NCBI RefSeq assembly: GCF_019459225.1
Contig: NZ_JAIAZY010000003.1
Location: 1-64,000, forward strand
Direction: 5' to 3'
Source: Bacillus sp. IITD106
GTDB lineage: Bacteria > Bacillota > Bacilli > Bacillales > Bacillaceae_C
DNA: 64,000 nt
A program made the position numbers and the translations under genes. A model generated the notes under the pieces. The model was not told the DNA's origin. It did not search any database and saw nothing but the letters and a program-made list of their open reading frames with translations. The number at the start of each line of letters is the position of its first letter. Position 1 is the first letter of the stretch. Of this stretch, positions 25,015 to 34,588 are shown piece after piece.

Positions 25015-26151
25015 ATGATTAAGACGGTTTTGTTTGATGTTGATGGGGTTCTATTAAGTGAAGAGCGCTATTTCGATGCCTCTGCTTTAACTGTTTGGGA
25101 AATGTTATATAGCCCAAATTATTTAGGGCTGGACTCGGAAAAATTTAAGGTTGATTACTCTGATTCCGAAATAGATGAAATTCGCAATATAGTTTTTGAA
25201 CACGATCTCGTTTTGAAATTTCAAAAGTCGTGTGGATTAAATGCGAATTGGGACATGATTTATTTAACTGTAGCTTATCATCTAGTTCGACTTTTAGAAC
25301 AAGTGAACAATTCAGAACAGGTTGCACAGTGGGTTTCTAATGAAATTAATCGAGAAGTATTAATGGAAATTGGTAAGTCCTTGTCAGGTAAAGAGATAAA
25401 ACTTGATTTTGCTGCATTTTTAGATGACTTTAAAAAATCAGAACGTACAAAAGAAGGCTTATTTTCTCATCTCGATTATTTAGCGAAAGAAAAGCTAAGG
25501 GTGGAAAAAACAGTTTTCGCAGGAATAGGTGAACTCTGGTCGACGTGTGAACATGTTTCCCAAGAGTGGTATGTGGGGGATCATCACGTATTAGCTTCAA
25601 CGGGGCGCCCTTCCGTTCAGACAGGAAAAAAAGGATTTTTATCCGCCGAAAAAGTTTTAGCACCAGCAGAAGAAATTGCATCGTTATTTGAATCACTAAA
25701 AACAGCAAGAATTACAATCGGCATTGGAACAGGTCGCCCTGAACTCGAGACGATTGAACCATTTCAATATTTAGACTGGCTAAAACATTTCGATGTAAAC
25801 TATATTGTTACGGCTGACGATGTTTTAGCGGCCGAACGGGCTTTTCCAGAAGAAACACCGCTTTCAAAACCCAATCCTTTTACGTATGTGAAAGCATTAT
25901 CTGGGAAAATGAAGACTGATCAAGAGTGCATAGTGGAAAAAATGCCAATCCCTAATGGAAAGGAAACATTGATTGTAGGAGATTCATTTGCCGATTTACT
26001 CGCCGCACGAAAAATGGGATGTACTTTTGCAGCAGTATTAACAGGATTATCAGGTAAAGACGCAAGAGCAGAATTTGAAAAACATCAAGCAGAATATATC
26101 CTTGATAGTGTATTAGACATAAAAGAATTAGTTATGTCTTTAGTAAAATAA
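25015..26151 (+). CDS. HAD-superfamily hydrolase
   Basis: This is a 378-residue phosphatase-fold protein. Motif I is FDVDGVL at residues 7-13, motif II is GIGTGRPE near residue 240, the motif III lysine is in SKPNPF near 284, and motif IV is VGDSFADL near 324. A long cap of about 200 residues between motifs I and II is larger than usual for this family and mostly helical. The ATG is 8 nt from AAGGGG. A small-molecule phosphatase is likely, substrate unknown. It stands alone with a terminator overlapping its stop. Confidence 0.82.
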   Translation: MIKTVLFDVDGVLLSEERYFDASALTVWEMLYSPNYLGLDSEKFKVDYSDSEIDEIRNIVFEHDLVLKFQKSCGLNANWDMIYLTVAYHLVRLLEQVNNSEQVAQWVSNEINREVLMEIGKSLSGKEIKLDFAAFLDDFKKSERTKEGLFSHLDYLAKEKLRVEKTVFAGIGELWSTCEHVSQEWYVGDHHVLASTGRPSVQTGKKGFLSAEKVLAPAEEIASLFESLKTARITIGIGTGRPELETIEPFQYLDWLKHFDVNYIVTADDVLAAERAFPEETPLSKPNPFTYVKALSGKMKTDQECIVEKMPIPNGKETLIVGDSFADLLAARKMGCTFAAVLTGLSGKDARAEFEKHQAEYILDSVLDIKELVMSLVK

Positions 26152-26190
26152 AAAAATCCGGAGGAAGTCCTGCTTCCTTCGGATTTTTTA
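26151..26190 (+). terminator. Terminator after the HAD gene
   Basis: A 17-bp stem (26151-26167 with 26173-26189, one G-T mismatch or wobble) and a 5-nt loop, T-rich 3' side. Confidence 0.9.
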
Positions 26191-26230
26191 GTGGTGGTTG
26201 AACGTTCATTTTCTGAAGACGATTTAATAA

Positions 26231-26495
26231 ATTGGACAGAACTCATCTCAATTTTTATTATCAGTCCAATAAAGCAAGAATATTGGACAAACCGTCCCAC
26301 TTCACTTGGAGATCTGTCCAATAAATAAATTATATTGGACAAACAACAGGCTCATTCTGATATTGTGTCCAATAAAGCAAGGATATTGGACAAACCATCC
26401 CACTTCACATGGAGATATGTTCAATAAACTAATTATATTGGATGTATAAAATGTTCATGCTGAAGAACAGTCCAATAAAGTCATGATATTTAATA
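26231..26495. repeat. Tandem 103-bp repeat made of ~51-bp hairpin half-units
   Basis: TCCAATAAAG recurs at 26265, 26368 and 26471, exactly 103 bp apart. Related half-units start at 26317 and 26420, so the basic step is 51-52 bp. Most half-units contain TCCAATA and TATTGGA as inverted arms with 8-11 bp between, able to form hairpins. A partial unit precedes 26265. This fills most of the 405-bp gap 26152-26556 between a HAD gene and serA; nothing else is seen there. It is not CRISPR: the spacers are themselves repeated. Confidence 0.85.
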
Positions 26496-26556
26496 GTATC
26501 CTTGTATTATGCTTTAAAATATCTTCAACCAGATAGCCTTTCGGTTTCCCATCAGA

Positions 26557-28170
26557 TTAAGAACTCATTACTGGAACCCCGCCATTAGGCAGTTCAAGGA
26601 ATTGTGCATATTCAAGTCCATTTATAGCTGTTAGTGCGTGAATAACGTCATCTTCGGCAATTTTATCTAGAGTTAGTATCATGATCGCTTCGCCGCCAAT
26701 TTCAGAACGTCCCACTTGCATCGTTCCAATGTTAATATCAAAATTACCAAGAGTTGAACCGACGCGGCCAATCATTCCCGGGATATCGTGGTGTTTAATA
26801 TATAAGAGATATTGTTCTGGACGAACGTCAACACGATAATCGTTCATTTTAACAATACGTGCACCATAACCGTTCAAAACAGTTGCTCCGATATTGGACT
26901 TAACGCCTTCTCGATAAAGTGTAAGCTCAACGTAGCTTGCAAAGCCTTTACTTTTAGGATGTTTAGAAACGTTAGAAGATACGCCTTGATCTTTTAGCAA
27001 GTGATGAGCATTGATAAGATTTACAGTATCTCCTAAATGATGGGAAAGGATGCCTTTCACCATTGTTCGAGTTAGTAAATCTGTATTTTCTTTTGCTAGT
27101 TCACCGTAATAATTAATTTCCACATTATCTGGGGCTTCTTTTAATAATTGAATAGCAAGCATCCCCATTTGTTCACCAAGTGTAATATATGGCTGAAGCT
27201 TTTTATGGGTCTCTCCAGAAATTTGCGGCATATTGACAGCATGGCTAATGGATTGTGTTTCAAAAATTTCGATGATTTCTTCACTGACTTCATGTGCCAC
27301 TTTTTCTTGTGCTTCAACCGTCGAAGCTCCAAGATGCGGGGTCACAATGACATTTGGATGACTTAAAAGCTCCAAGTTAGTTGATGGTTCCGTTTCGAAC
27401 ACGTCGAGTGCCGCGCCAGCCACTTTTCCTGAATTTAAGGCTCTTACAAGTGCTGCTTCATCAATAATTCCTCCGCGAGCACAATTAATAATGCGGACGC
27501 CTTGTTTTGTTTTAGCTAAATAGTCGTCATTAATAAGTCCGCGTGTTTCTTTTATAAGTGGTGTATGAATCGTAATGAAATCCGCTTTTTCTGCAATATC
27601 GTCTAATGATGCCTTTTTAATTCCAAGCGAATCTGCTCTATCCTCGGTTAAATAAGGGTCATAGCCAAGAATCTTCATACCAAAGCTTTTTGCTCTCATT
27701 GCGACCTCTGTTCCAATTTTACCCATCCCCACAACACCAAGTGTCTTTTCATATAATTCGACACCTTTAAAAGAATTCCGTTCCCATTTTCCAACTGAAG
27801 TGGATGCATGAGCTTGTGGAATGCTTCTCGCTAACGAAAGCATCATCGCCATCGTTAGTTCAGCAGCAGAGATTGTGTTGGCGCCAGGTGCATTGATGAC
27901 AATGATTCCTTTTTTTGTAGCTGCTTTAACATCGATATTATCTACACCGACACCGGCGCGTGCAATCACTTGTAATTTATCGGCATTTTCTAAAATTTCA
28001 GCCGTTACTTGTGTTTGGCTGCGGACAATTAATGCGTCGTAATCTTGAATAATCTTCTTTAATTCTTCAGCTGGAAGGCCAGGTCTTTTATCGACTGTAT
28101 AATTTGGATGATCATACAATGCCTTTAAACCACTATCACTAATTGCATCTGATACGAGAATTTTATACAT
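26557..28170 (-). CDS. serA: D-3-phosphoglycerate dehydrogenase SerA
   Basis: This 537-residue enzyme oxidises 3-phosphoglycerate to phosphohydroxypyruvate with NAD, the first step of serine biosynthesis. The N-terminal catalytic and NAD domains ([12 protein letters not shown] near residue 146, catalytic HLGAST near 280) are followed by an intervening domain and a C-terminal ACT regulatory domain (residues 460-530, [15 protein letters not shown]). Length fits the long Bacillus type (about 525). The start ATG at 28170 is preceded by GAGGAGAT. Expression is governed by a T-box leader upstream. The intervening DNA contains a repeat element. Confidence 0.95.
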   Translation of the reverse strand: MYKILVSDAISDSGLKALYDHPNYTVDKRPGLPAEELKKIIQDYDALIVRSQTQVTAEILENADKLQVIARAGVGVDNIDVKAATKKGIIVINAPGANTISAAELTMAMMLSLARSIPQAHASTSVGKWERNSFKGVELYEKTLGVVGMGKIGTEVAMRAKSFGMKILGYDPYLTEDRADSLGIKKASLDDIAEKADFITIHTPLIKETRGLINDDYLAKTKQGVRIINCARGGIIDEAALVRALNSGKVAGAALDVFETEPSTNLELLSHPNVIVTPHLGASTVEAQEKVAHEVSEEIIEIFETQSISHAVNMPQISGETHKKLQPYITLGEQMGMLAIQLLKEAPDNVEINYYGELAKENTDLLTRTMVKGILSHHLGDTVNLINAHHLLKDQGVSSNVSKHPKSKGFASYVELTLYREGVKSNIGATVLNGYGARIVKMNDYRVDVRPEQYLLYIKHHDIPGMIGRVGSTLGNFDINIGTMQVGRSEIGGEAIMILTLDKIAEDDVIHALTAINGLEYAQFLELPNGGVPVMSS

Positions 28171-28207
28171 GATTAATCCATATCTCCTCTGCTTTTTCTA
28201 TTTTTTT

Positions 28208-28296
28208 ATAGCTTCAGCCGCCTATCGATTGGCAAACTTTTGGACTGCTTCTTTTAGAACACTTTTTGTCTGGCTGTAGGCGTCTTCCGCTTTTCT
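28208..28296 (-). repeat. Dispersed-type imperfect palindromic element in the serA leader
   Basis: On the minus strand the element begins AGAAAAGCGGAAGACGCCTA and ends TAGGCGGCTGAAGCT, so its tips are imperfect inverted repeats about 90 bp apart. Short elements with a GAAAAGCGGAAG...CGCC opening and matching GGCG...GAAGC end are scattered in many Bacillaceae genomes; similarity is from memory. It lies between the T-box terminator and the serA ribosome site. Confidence 0.5.
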
Positions 28297-28300
28297 GTTA

Positions 28301-28530
28301 AAAATGAAAACGCCCCCATAACATGCGCATGCGCCAAGTTATGAGGGACGTGAAATCGTGGTGCCACCCTCGTTCACTGATTTGTACATCAAAACAGCCT
28401 CGAGTAGATAACGGCGTGGGCCGGGCAAATGCCAGTTCAGAAGTGCTAGGCAACAATAGACGATACATCGGTTTCCACCAACCACCGACTCTCTTTGCAA
28501 TCATCTAAATGCCGTCTTCATCATTACATA
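28301..28530 (-). promoter_or_regulatory. T-box leader of serA
   Basis: On the minus strand the conserved T-box AACGAGGGTGGCACCACG occupies 28374-28357. It is followed by the terminator hairpin CCCTCATAAC/GTTATGGGGG with a T-rich tail (28347-28301). Upstream, a Stem I can be formed with GACGGC and GCCGTT at its base and an AGAGAG motif inside. Uncharged tRNA pairing with the T-box would allow antitermination. The amino acid is probably serine from the gene controlled; AGC and TCT both occur near the expected specifier loop and I cannot decide between them. Confidence 0.88.
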
Positions 28531-28653
28531 TTATTATTTGAATTGAATATACAAAATATTCTACCACAAGAAGTTTATGATGCAAGAGGTTGGAGAAATA
28601 TTTTCGAATAAAGTTGTGGATTACGGTTTTTCACATATCAAAAAATTCCCTAC

Positions 28654-28682
28654 TTGTTTAAAATTTATATTTTCATTAAAAT
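28654..28682 (+). promoter_or_regulatory. Putative promoter of the beta-galactosidase gene
   Basis: TTGTTT (28654-28659) and TAAAAT (28677-28682) are spaced by 17 bp. Confidence 0.45.
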
Positions 28683-28715
28683 AGGTAATCAAGTTAAGTA
28701 CATATTTAAGTTATT

Positions 28716-28729
28716 TGTAAACGCTTATA
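28716..28729. promoter_or_regulatory. CcpA cre site upstream of the beta-galactosidase
   Basis: TGTAAACGCTTATA matches 13 of 14 positions of the cre consensus TGWAANCGNTNWCA. It lies about 27 bp after the predicted transcription start, a position where CcpA blocks elongation, so glucose repression is expected. Confidence 0.65.
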
Positions 28730-28811
28730 AAGTTTGGGTAACTTTAGTCGTAAGATGACTTCACGTTATTCGATCTGCCTTATTCAAAGGAAGAGGAATG
28801 GAGGAGAAGAA

Positions 28812-30845
28812 ATGATTCATGAAAAGATAAACAAAATCGCTTATGGTGGGGATTATTTTCCAGAGCAATGGCCGAAAGACATTTGGAAGGAAGATATGAG
28901 GATAACAAAATTAGCGGATATTGATATTATGTCCGTAAATATTTTTTCTTGGGCGATGCTTCAACCTGACGAAAATACATACGATTTTTCTGAGCTGGAT
29001 GAAATCATGGACATGCTTTATGAAAATAATATCCATGCATCGCTTGCAACGAGCACTGCCGCACACCCAGCTTGGATGGCTAAAAGATATCCTGATATTT
29101 TACGAGTTGATTTCGATGGAAGAAAGCGAAAATTCGGATGTCGTCATAACTCTTGTCCTAACAGTCCGACCTATCGAAAATTTGCTGCAAGATTAGTCGA
29201 AAAAATTGCCGACCGCTACAAGGATCATCCTGCCCTTGTCGTTTGGCATGTTTCCAATGAATTCGGCGAAGAATGTTATTGTGATAATTGTGAAAGAGCA
29301 TTCCGATTATGGCTGAAAGACAAGTATAAAACATTAGATGAGTTAAACAGGGCATGGAATACAAAGTTTTGGGGGCATGTTTTTTATGATTGGGATGAGA
29401 TTGTTGTTCCTAATAATCTAAGTGAACACTTAGGTACGGATACATTTACAGCCTTTCAAGGAATTTCACTCGATTATAAACGATTCAACTCTGATAGTTT
29501 ACTAGAATGTTATAAAATGGAATACGATATTATTAAAAAATATACGCCAAACATTAAAATAACGACAAATATGATGGGAGCCTATAAACCTCTTGATTAT
29601 CAAAAATGGGGAAAATATGTAGATATTGTTTCGTGGGATAACTACCCTACACTCGATGCGCCCATGAGTAAAGTCGCAATGAATCATGATTTAATGCGCG
29701 GTCTGAAAAATGGCGATCCATTTATGTTAATGGAACAAACTCCAAGTGTGACAAATTGGCATCCATACAACGCTCTTAAACGACCTGGCGTTATGCGTTT
29801 ATGGAGTTATCAAGCTGTTGCTCATGGTGCCGATACGATCCAATTTTTCCAAATTAGACGTTCCATCGGCGCTTGTGAAAAATATCACGGCGCGGTTATT
29901 GATCATGTTGGTCACGAGCATACAAGGGTGTTTCGTGAGGTCGCTCAATTAGGGAAGGAGCTCACACGGCTCGAAAATCGCATTATAGACGCTAGAACAA
30001 ATGCGAAAGTTGCCATCGTTTTTGATTGGGAAAATTGGTGGGCAACAGAGCTTTCTAGTGGGCCGAGCCGTGATTTGAAATATTATGATGAGGTATGGAA
30101 ATACTATCATGCATTTTACGAGAATAATATAAGTGTAGATATGATTGGTGTAGAAGACGATATTAGCCAATATTCCATCGTCGTTGCGCCGGTACTTTAT
30201 ATGACAAAATCAGGGCATGCAGAACGAATAGATGCGTTTGTAAAAGCGGGTGGAACTTTTGTAACAACCTTCTTTAGCGGAATTGTAGACGAGCATGATC
30301 TTGTCATTACAGGCGGATATCCTGGTGAGCTGCGAAAAATTTTAGGGATATGGGTGGAAGAAATTGATGCTCTGCCTAGCGGCCAAACAAATAAAATTAT
30401 AGTAGAAAACAAAATGGATGGATTTAACGATGTTTATTCATGCTCACTTTTATGTGATATTTTACATCTTGAAGGAGCCGAAGCCATCGCCGTATACGGG
30501 GAAGATTTTTATAAAGGAACATCGGCAGTGACAAAAAATTCATATGGAAAAGGCACTGCCTGGTATGTAGCGACAAGTATGGACGAAGAATTCATGGCAG
30601 ATTTTATTTCAAAATTATGTTTAGAAAATAAAATAAAACCTATACTCGGCAAGAAAGCCCCTAAAGGGGTTGAAATATCTATTAGAGAAAAAGATCAACA
30701 ACGATATATTTTTGTGTTAAATCATAATGAAGAAAGCCGAATTGTTGAAATTGACAAGCCATATAAAGATTTATTAAGTGGGAAAAGCTTAGAAGCCGAA
30801 GTTGAAATGGCCGGAAGGGATGTAATGATATTAAGTGAACTTTAA
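28812..30845 (+). CDS. Beta-galactosidase, glycoside hydrolase family 42
   Basis: This 677-residue enzyme hydrolyses terminal beta-galactosides. Catalytic acid/base Glu150 lies in HVSNEFG and the nucleophile Glu308 in MLMEQTPS. The zinc-site cysteines are near 110, 155, 157 and 160 (CYCDNC). A TIM barrel at 1-390 is followed by a trimerisation (class I glutaminase-like) domain and a small beta domain. No signal peptide, so cytoplasmic. The ATG follows GGAGGAG; an in-frame start farther upstream would add a sequence unlike the family. A cre site and promoter precede it. Confidence 0.93.
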   Translation: MIHEKINKIAYGGDYFPEQWPKDIWKEDMRITKLADIDIMSVNIFSWAMLQPDENTYDFSELDEIMDMLYENNIHASLATSTAAHPAWMAKRYPDILRVDFDGRKRKFGCRHNSCPNSPTYRKFAARLVEKIADRYKDHPALVVWHVSNEFGEECYCDNCERAFRLWLKDKYKTLDELNRAWNTKFWGHVFYDWDEIVVPNNLSEHLGTDTFTAFQGISLDYKRFNSDSLLECYKMEYDIIKKYTPNIKITTNMMGAYKPLDYQKWGKYVDIVSWDNYPTLDAPMSKVAMNHDLMRGLKNGDPFMLMEQTPSVTNWHPYNALKRPGVMRLWSYQAVAHGADTIQFFQIRRSIGACEKYHGAVIDHVGHEHTRVFREVAQLGKELTRLENRIIDARTNAKVAIVFDWENWWATELSSGPSRDLKYYDEVWKYYHAFYENNISVDMIGVEDDISQYSIVVAPVLYMTKSGHAERIDAFVKAGGTFVTTFFSGIVDEHDLVITGGYPGELRKILGIWVEEIDALPSGQTNKIIVENKMDGFNDVYSCSLLCDILHLEGAEAIAVYGEDFYKGTSAVTKNSYGKGTAWYVATSMDEEFMADFISKLCLENKIKPILGKKAPKGVEISIREKDQQRYIFVLNHNEESRIVEIDKPYKDLLSGKSLEAEVEMAGRDVMILSEL

Positions 30846-30866
30846 TTGCAGACGATAATCGTTCAA

Positions 30867-30968
30867 ATGGTTTTTAGCAGTTTTCCAGAACGTGTAAATC
30901 AATGGACATATAGACATATAATTGAATTATTAGTGAAAGCTAGAGTAAAACTTTGGGAAGGAAAATAA
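30867..30968 (+). other. Short open frame of 33 codons, possible coding relic
   Basis: A 33-codon frame beginning MVFSSFPERVNQWTYRH and ending LLVKARVKLWEGK lies between two glycosidase genes. Composition looks protein-like, but no ribosome site is visible. It may be the tail of a decayed gene or a chance frame. The hairpin after it (30981) resembles some insertion-sequence ends, but no transposase is recognised. Confidence 0.2.
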
Positions 30969-30980
30969 TAAAATAATAAG

Positions 30981-31021
30981 GGATGTCTCATAAGAAATCT
31001 CTTCTTATGGGACACCTTTTT
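30981..31021 (+). terminator. Terminator between the GH42 and GH31 genes
   Basis: GGATGTCTCATAAG pairs with CTTATGGGACACC (one bulge, one G-U) around a 9-nt loop and ends in TTTTT, 12 nt before the next ribosome site. Confidence 0.75.
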
Positions 31022-31037
31022 ATATGGGGTGAACAAA

Positions 31038-33356
31038 ATGAAATTTGCAGATGGAATGTGGATGACTCAACCTGGTTTGGAGTTAGTGCCAGCAACACAA
31101 ATTTTTAAAACAATCGTTAAGAACAATGGAGTGGAGGTACAAGTCGCGCCACGAGATGTAGGACCAAGATGGGCACAGCTGGATGTACCTTTATTGACCA
31201 TTCGATATTCGTCTCCAATGAAAGATGTAATTTCGGTTGAAGTTATTCATTTTGATGGCTTGAAAAAGCGGGAACCAGAATTTGAAATTTTTACACAAGA
31301 AGTTGAAATAGAAATTCAAGAGACAGAGGAATTTGTGATTATGACGAGCGGCAAAGCAAGTGTAAAAGTTCCTAAAGGAAGTAACTGGTATTCCGAATTC
31401 TATTATGGCGAAAAAATGTTGACACAAAGTGAATTCAAAGCACCCGCATATGTAATCTCTGACGATGGCAATACATATGTAAAAGACGAACTGAGTTTAT
31501 CGGTTAATGAATTAATTTACGGACTTGGTGAGAGGTTTACCGAATTTGTGAAAAACGGACAGTCCGTCGATATTTGGAATCGCGACGGAGGAACAGGTAC
31601 GGAGCAGGCATATAAAAATATTCCGTTTTATTTATCCAATCGCGGATATGGAGTCTTTGTAAACCACCCGGAAAATGTTTCTTTTGAAGTTGGCTCTGAA
31701 AAAGTAACGAAAGTACAATTTAGCGTTAAAGGTGAAAAGTTACATTATTACATCTTTGGCGGAGATTCGTTGAAAGAGGTACTGATTAATTATACTTCGT
31801 TGACAGGGAAACCGGCATTGCCGCCAGCATGGTCGTATGGGTTATGGCTAACTACTTCTTTTACAACGAATTATGATGAAGCGACAGTGAATGAATTTGT
31901 AGACGGGATGATTGATAGGGGAATTCCATTAAGCGTATTCCATTTTGATTGTTTTTGGATGAAAGGGTTGCACTGGACTGATTTCGAATGGGATTCAGCT
32001 ACATTCCCAGACCCAGAAGGCATGCTGAAAAGATTAAAAGAAAAGGGGTTAAAAATTTCCGTTTGGATTAATCCTTATATTTCACAGCAATCTTCTTTAT
32101 TCCGTGAAGCATGTGAAAAAGGCTATTTCATTCATCGACCAAATGGGGATGTATGGCAATGGGATAAATGGCAGCCAGGAATGGGGATTGTTGATTTTAC
32201 GAATCCAGCAGCATGTGAATGGTTTTCGGATCATTTACGGCGACTCGTCGATATGGGGGTTGATAGCTTTAAAACGGACTTTGGCGAACGAATTCCAACA
32301 GATGTTGTCTATCATGATGGTGCCAACCCTGAGAAGATGCATAATTACTATGCGTTCCTATACAATAAGGTCGTATTTAATGTATTAGAAGAAAAATTAG
32401 GTAAAAATGAAGCTGTGTTATTTGCTCGCTCTGCCACAGCTGGGGGTCAGCAATTCCCTGTTCATTGGGGTGGAGATTGCCAAGCAACATATGAGTCTAT
32501 GGCTGAAAGTTTAAGAGGAGGTTTGTCGCTAGGACTTTCCGGATTTGGATTTTGGAGCCATGATATGGGTGGATTTGAACGGGTAGCAACACCAGATTTA
32601 TATAAACGCTGGACGGCATTTGGTTTATTATCGTCTCATAGTAGATTGCATGGTAATCAATCGTATCGTGTTCCTTGGCTGTTTGATGAGGAAGCTGTTG
32701 ATGTGACAAGATTTTTCTCAGAACTGAAAAATTCGCTTATGCCTTATATATACGGGTCATCCATTCAATCATCAACAGCAGGGCTTCCAATGATGAGAGC
32801 AATGGTCCTTGAATATCCGAACGATCCAGCTGTAGGATATTTGGATAAACAATATATGTTTGGCGATTCATTGTTAGTTGCACCAATTTTTAACGACCAA
32901 GGGGAAGCTTCCTATTATTTGCCTGAAGGAACATGGACACATCTGCTTTCAAACGAGCAAGTTGAAGGTGGAAGGTGGCAAAGCAGGCGATATGGATACT
33001 ATGATTTACCACTATTTGTTAAACCTAACTCCATCATTGCGATTGGTAATGAAAACAAAAAGCCCGATTATGATTATGCAGACAATGTTGAATTGCATCT
33101 TTTTGCATTGGAAGAAGGAAAAGAAGCAAATACGACAATTTACAATGTGAATGGTGAAGAAGAATTATTTGTAAGTGTCGCAAAAGAAGGTGGGGTTTTT
33201 ACAGTAAAAGCCGACGCAAAAACAAATAAAAAATGGAAATTGATCTTAAGAAACATGAGTGAAGCGACATGTGAAGGAGCAGACATTGAGAAAGTTGAAC
33301 AAGGTGTCGAAGTAAGTCCGTATAAATTTACTGGCACTTTCACAATTAAATTGTAG
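31038..33356 (+). CDS. Alpha-xylosidase, glycoside hydrolase family 31 (YicI type)
   Basis: This 772-residue protein is the same length as E. coli YicI. The nucleophile is Asp414 in SFKTDFGERIP and the acid/base Asp480 in HWGGDC; the two are 66 apart, as in YicI. The sequence LHWTDFEWDSATFPDP and WINPYI are typical. Such enzymes remove alpha-1,6-xylose from xyloglucan oligosaccharides, working inside the cell (no signal peptide). The GTG at 31029 is within the ribosome site; the ATG at 31038 is used. A nearby beta-galactosidase, which removes galactose side chains, makes xyloglucan-oligosaccharide use plausible. Confidence 0.92.
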   Translation: MKFADGMWMTQPGLELVPATQIFKTIVKNNGVEVQVAPRDVGPRWAQLDVPLLTIRYSSPMKDVISVEVIHFDGLKKREPEFEIFTQEVEIEIQETEEFVIMTSGKASVKVPKGSNWYSEFYYGEKMLTQSEFKAPAYVISDDGNTYVKDELSLSVNELIYGLGERFTEFVKNGQSVDIWNRDGGTGTEQAYKNIPFYLSNRGYGVFVNHPENVSFEVGSEKVTKVQFSVKGEKLHYYIFGGDSLKEVLINYTSLTGKPALPPAWSYGLWLTTSFTTNYDEATVNEFVDGMIDRGIPLSVFHFDCFWMKGLHWTDFEWDSATFPDPEGMLKRLKEKGLKISVWINPYISQQSSLFREACEKGYFIHRPNGDVWQWDKWQPGMGIVDFTNPAACEWFSDHLRRLVDMGVDSFKTDFGERIPTDVVYHDGANPEKMHNYYAFLYNKVVFNVLEEKLGKNEAVLFARSATAGGQQFPVHWGGDCQATYESMAESLRGGLSLGLSGFGFWSHDMGGFERVATPDLYKRWTAFGLLSSHSRLHGNQSYRVPWLFDEEAVDVTRFFSELKNSLMPYIYGSSIQSSTAGLPMMRAMVLEYPNDPAVGYLDKQYMFGDSLLVAPIFNDQGEASYYLPEGTWTHLLSNEQVEGGRWQSRRYGYYDLPLFVKPNSIIAIGNENKKPDYDYADNVELHLFALEEGKEANTTIYNVNGEEELFVSVAKEGGVFTVKADAKTNKKWKLILRNMSEATCEGADIEKVEQGVEVSPYKFTGTFTIKL

Positions 33357-33410
33357 TTTCCGCATGATAAGAGAATATGATGATATGCTTAAAGCATATT
33401 ATAAATTATA

Positions 33411-33447
33411 AAAAGACAAGCAGGCATGTTATTCTGCTTGTTTTTTT
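33411..33447 (+). terminator. Terminator after the GH31 gene
   Basis: ACAAGCAG pairs perfectly with CTGCTTGT (10-nt loop), followed by seven Ts. Confidence 0.88.
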
Positions 33448-33559
33448 CATGAATATTGAAGTTTCGATAAAATACTAGCTTTTACATGCAAGATTTTCTC
33501 AAATGCAATATAGTTAGAATAAACGTATATAGTTTTTCATTATAATAGGAGGGATAGGG

Positions 33560-34546
33560 ATGATTCGTTTTGGAATTATTGGAACGAATTGGATTACAGA
33601 TGAGCTTATTCGTTCGGCTCAACATATAACGGATTTTCAATTAACGGCTGTATATTCTCGCAGTAAAGAAAAAGGGCGGGAATTTGCAGATAAATATGGA
33701 GTGGATGCTATTTTTACTAATATAGAGGACATGGCTGCAAGTGATAAAGTGGATGCCGTTTATATCGCCAGCCCGAATTCATTTCATGCAGAGCAATCTA
33801 TTACATTCCTTCGCAATGGGAAGCATGTTTTATGTGAAAAACCTATTGCATCCAATCCGGCAGAACTAGAAAAGATGATTCAGACTGCAAAAAACCATAA
33901 TGTTTTATTAATGGAAGCATTAAAAACGACATTACTTCCGAATTTTAAAGCGATTCAGGAAAATATACATAAAATCGGAAAGGTAAGAAGGTTTTTTGCC
34001 AATTTCTCAAAATACTCATCACGTTATGATGCTTATAGAGAGGGAACTATATTAAATGCATTTAATCCAACTTTTTCGAATGGATCGTTAATGGATTTGG
34101 GTATATATTGTGTATATCCTCTTGTTGTGTTGTTCGGAGAACCGAAAAAGATTCAGGCTAATGCAGTGATGCTGGAGTCAGGTGTAGATGGAAGTGGCAG
34201 TCTTATTTTGCAATATGATGACTTTGAAGCCGTCTTGACCCATTCAAAAATCGTCAATTCCTATATTTCATCAGAAATCCAAGGAGAAGATGGTAGTATA
34301 ATTATTGACGAAATTTCAACCCCAGAAAATGTTGAAATCAAGTATCGAAATGGGGAATTGGAAAAAATAGGTCAACCATACACGGTTCCTTCCATGTATT
34401 ATGAAGTAGAAGAGTTTATAAACTTAATAAAATCTGGAACGCTGGAATCTAAGGTCAACTCATATGAACATTCCTTAATTACTGCGCGTATTCTTAGTGA
34501 AGCTAGGAAACAAATAGGACTTGCGTACCCAGCCGATTTAGGTTAA
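33560..34546 (+). CDS. Gfo/Idh/MocA-family oxidoreductase (copy 5)
   Basis: This 328-residue dehydrogenase starts RFGIIGTNWITDELIRSAQ, with EKPIAS near residue 94. In the active-site segment NGSLMDLGIYCVYP a Tyr stands where the other copies in this window have His. That change is typical of the dihydrodiol dehydrogenase-like branch of the family. AGGAGGG precedes the ATG. It lies 204 bp after the GH31 gene, beyond a terminator, and 43 bp before an unrelated TPR gene. It is distinct from the four copies in the 7-12 kb cluster. Confidence 0.85.
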   Translation: MIRFGIIGTNWITDELIRSAQHITDFQLTAVYSRSKEKGREFADKYGVDAIFTNIEDMAASDKVDAVYIASPNSFHAEQSITFLRNGKHVLCEKPIASNPAELEKMIQTAKNHNVLLMEALKTTLLPNFKAIQENIHKIGKVRRFFANFSKYSSRYDAYREGTILNAFNPTFSNGSLMDLGIYCVYPLVVLFGEPKKIQANAVMLESGVDGSGSLILQYDDFEAVLTHSKIVNSYISSEIQGEDGSIIIDEISTPENVEIKYRNGELEKIGQPYTVPSMYYEVEEFINLIKSGTLESKVNSYEHSLITARILSEARKQIGLAYPADLG

Positions 34547-34588
34547 GAGATCGATGTCATAAAAATCTTTTGGAAGACGGTGATAACA

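Noticed and set aside
26231-26495. Possible CRISPR array
   Set aside because: The parts between the short repeats are themselves repeated, the period is 51-52 bp with no constant direct repeat of 24-40 bp, and there are no cas genes.
28298-28504. Open frames on both strands in the serA leader
   Set aside because: The segment is a T-box RNA leader; the frames have no ribosome sites.
30981-31021. Insertion-sequence end
   Set aside because: Only one hairpin is present, with a T tract fitting a terminator; no transposase and no matching second end.
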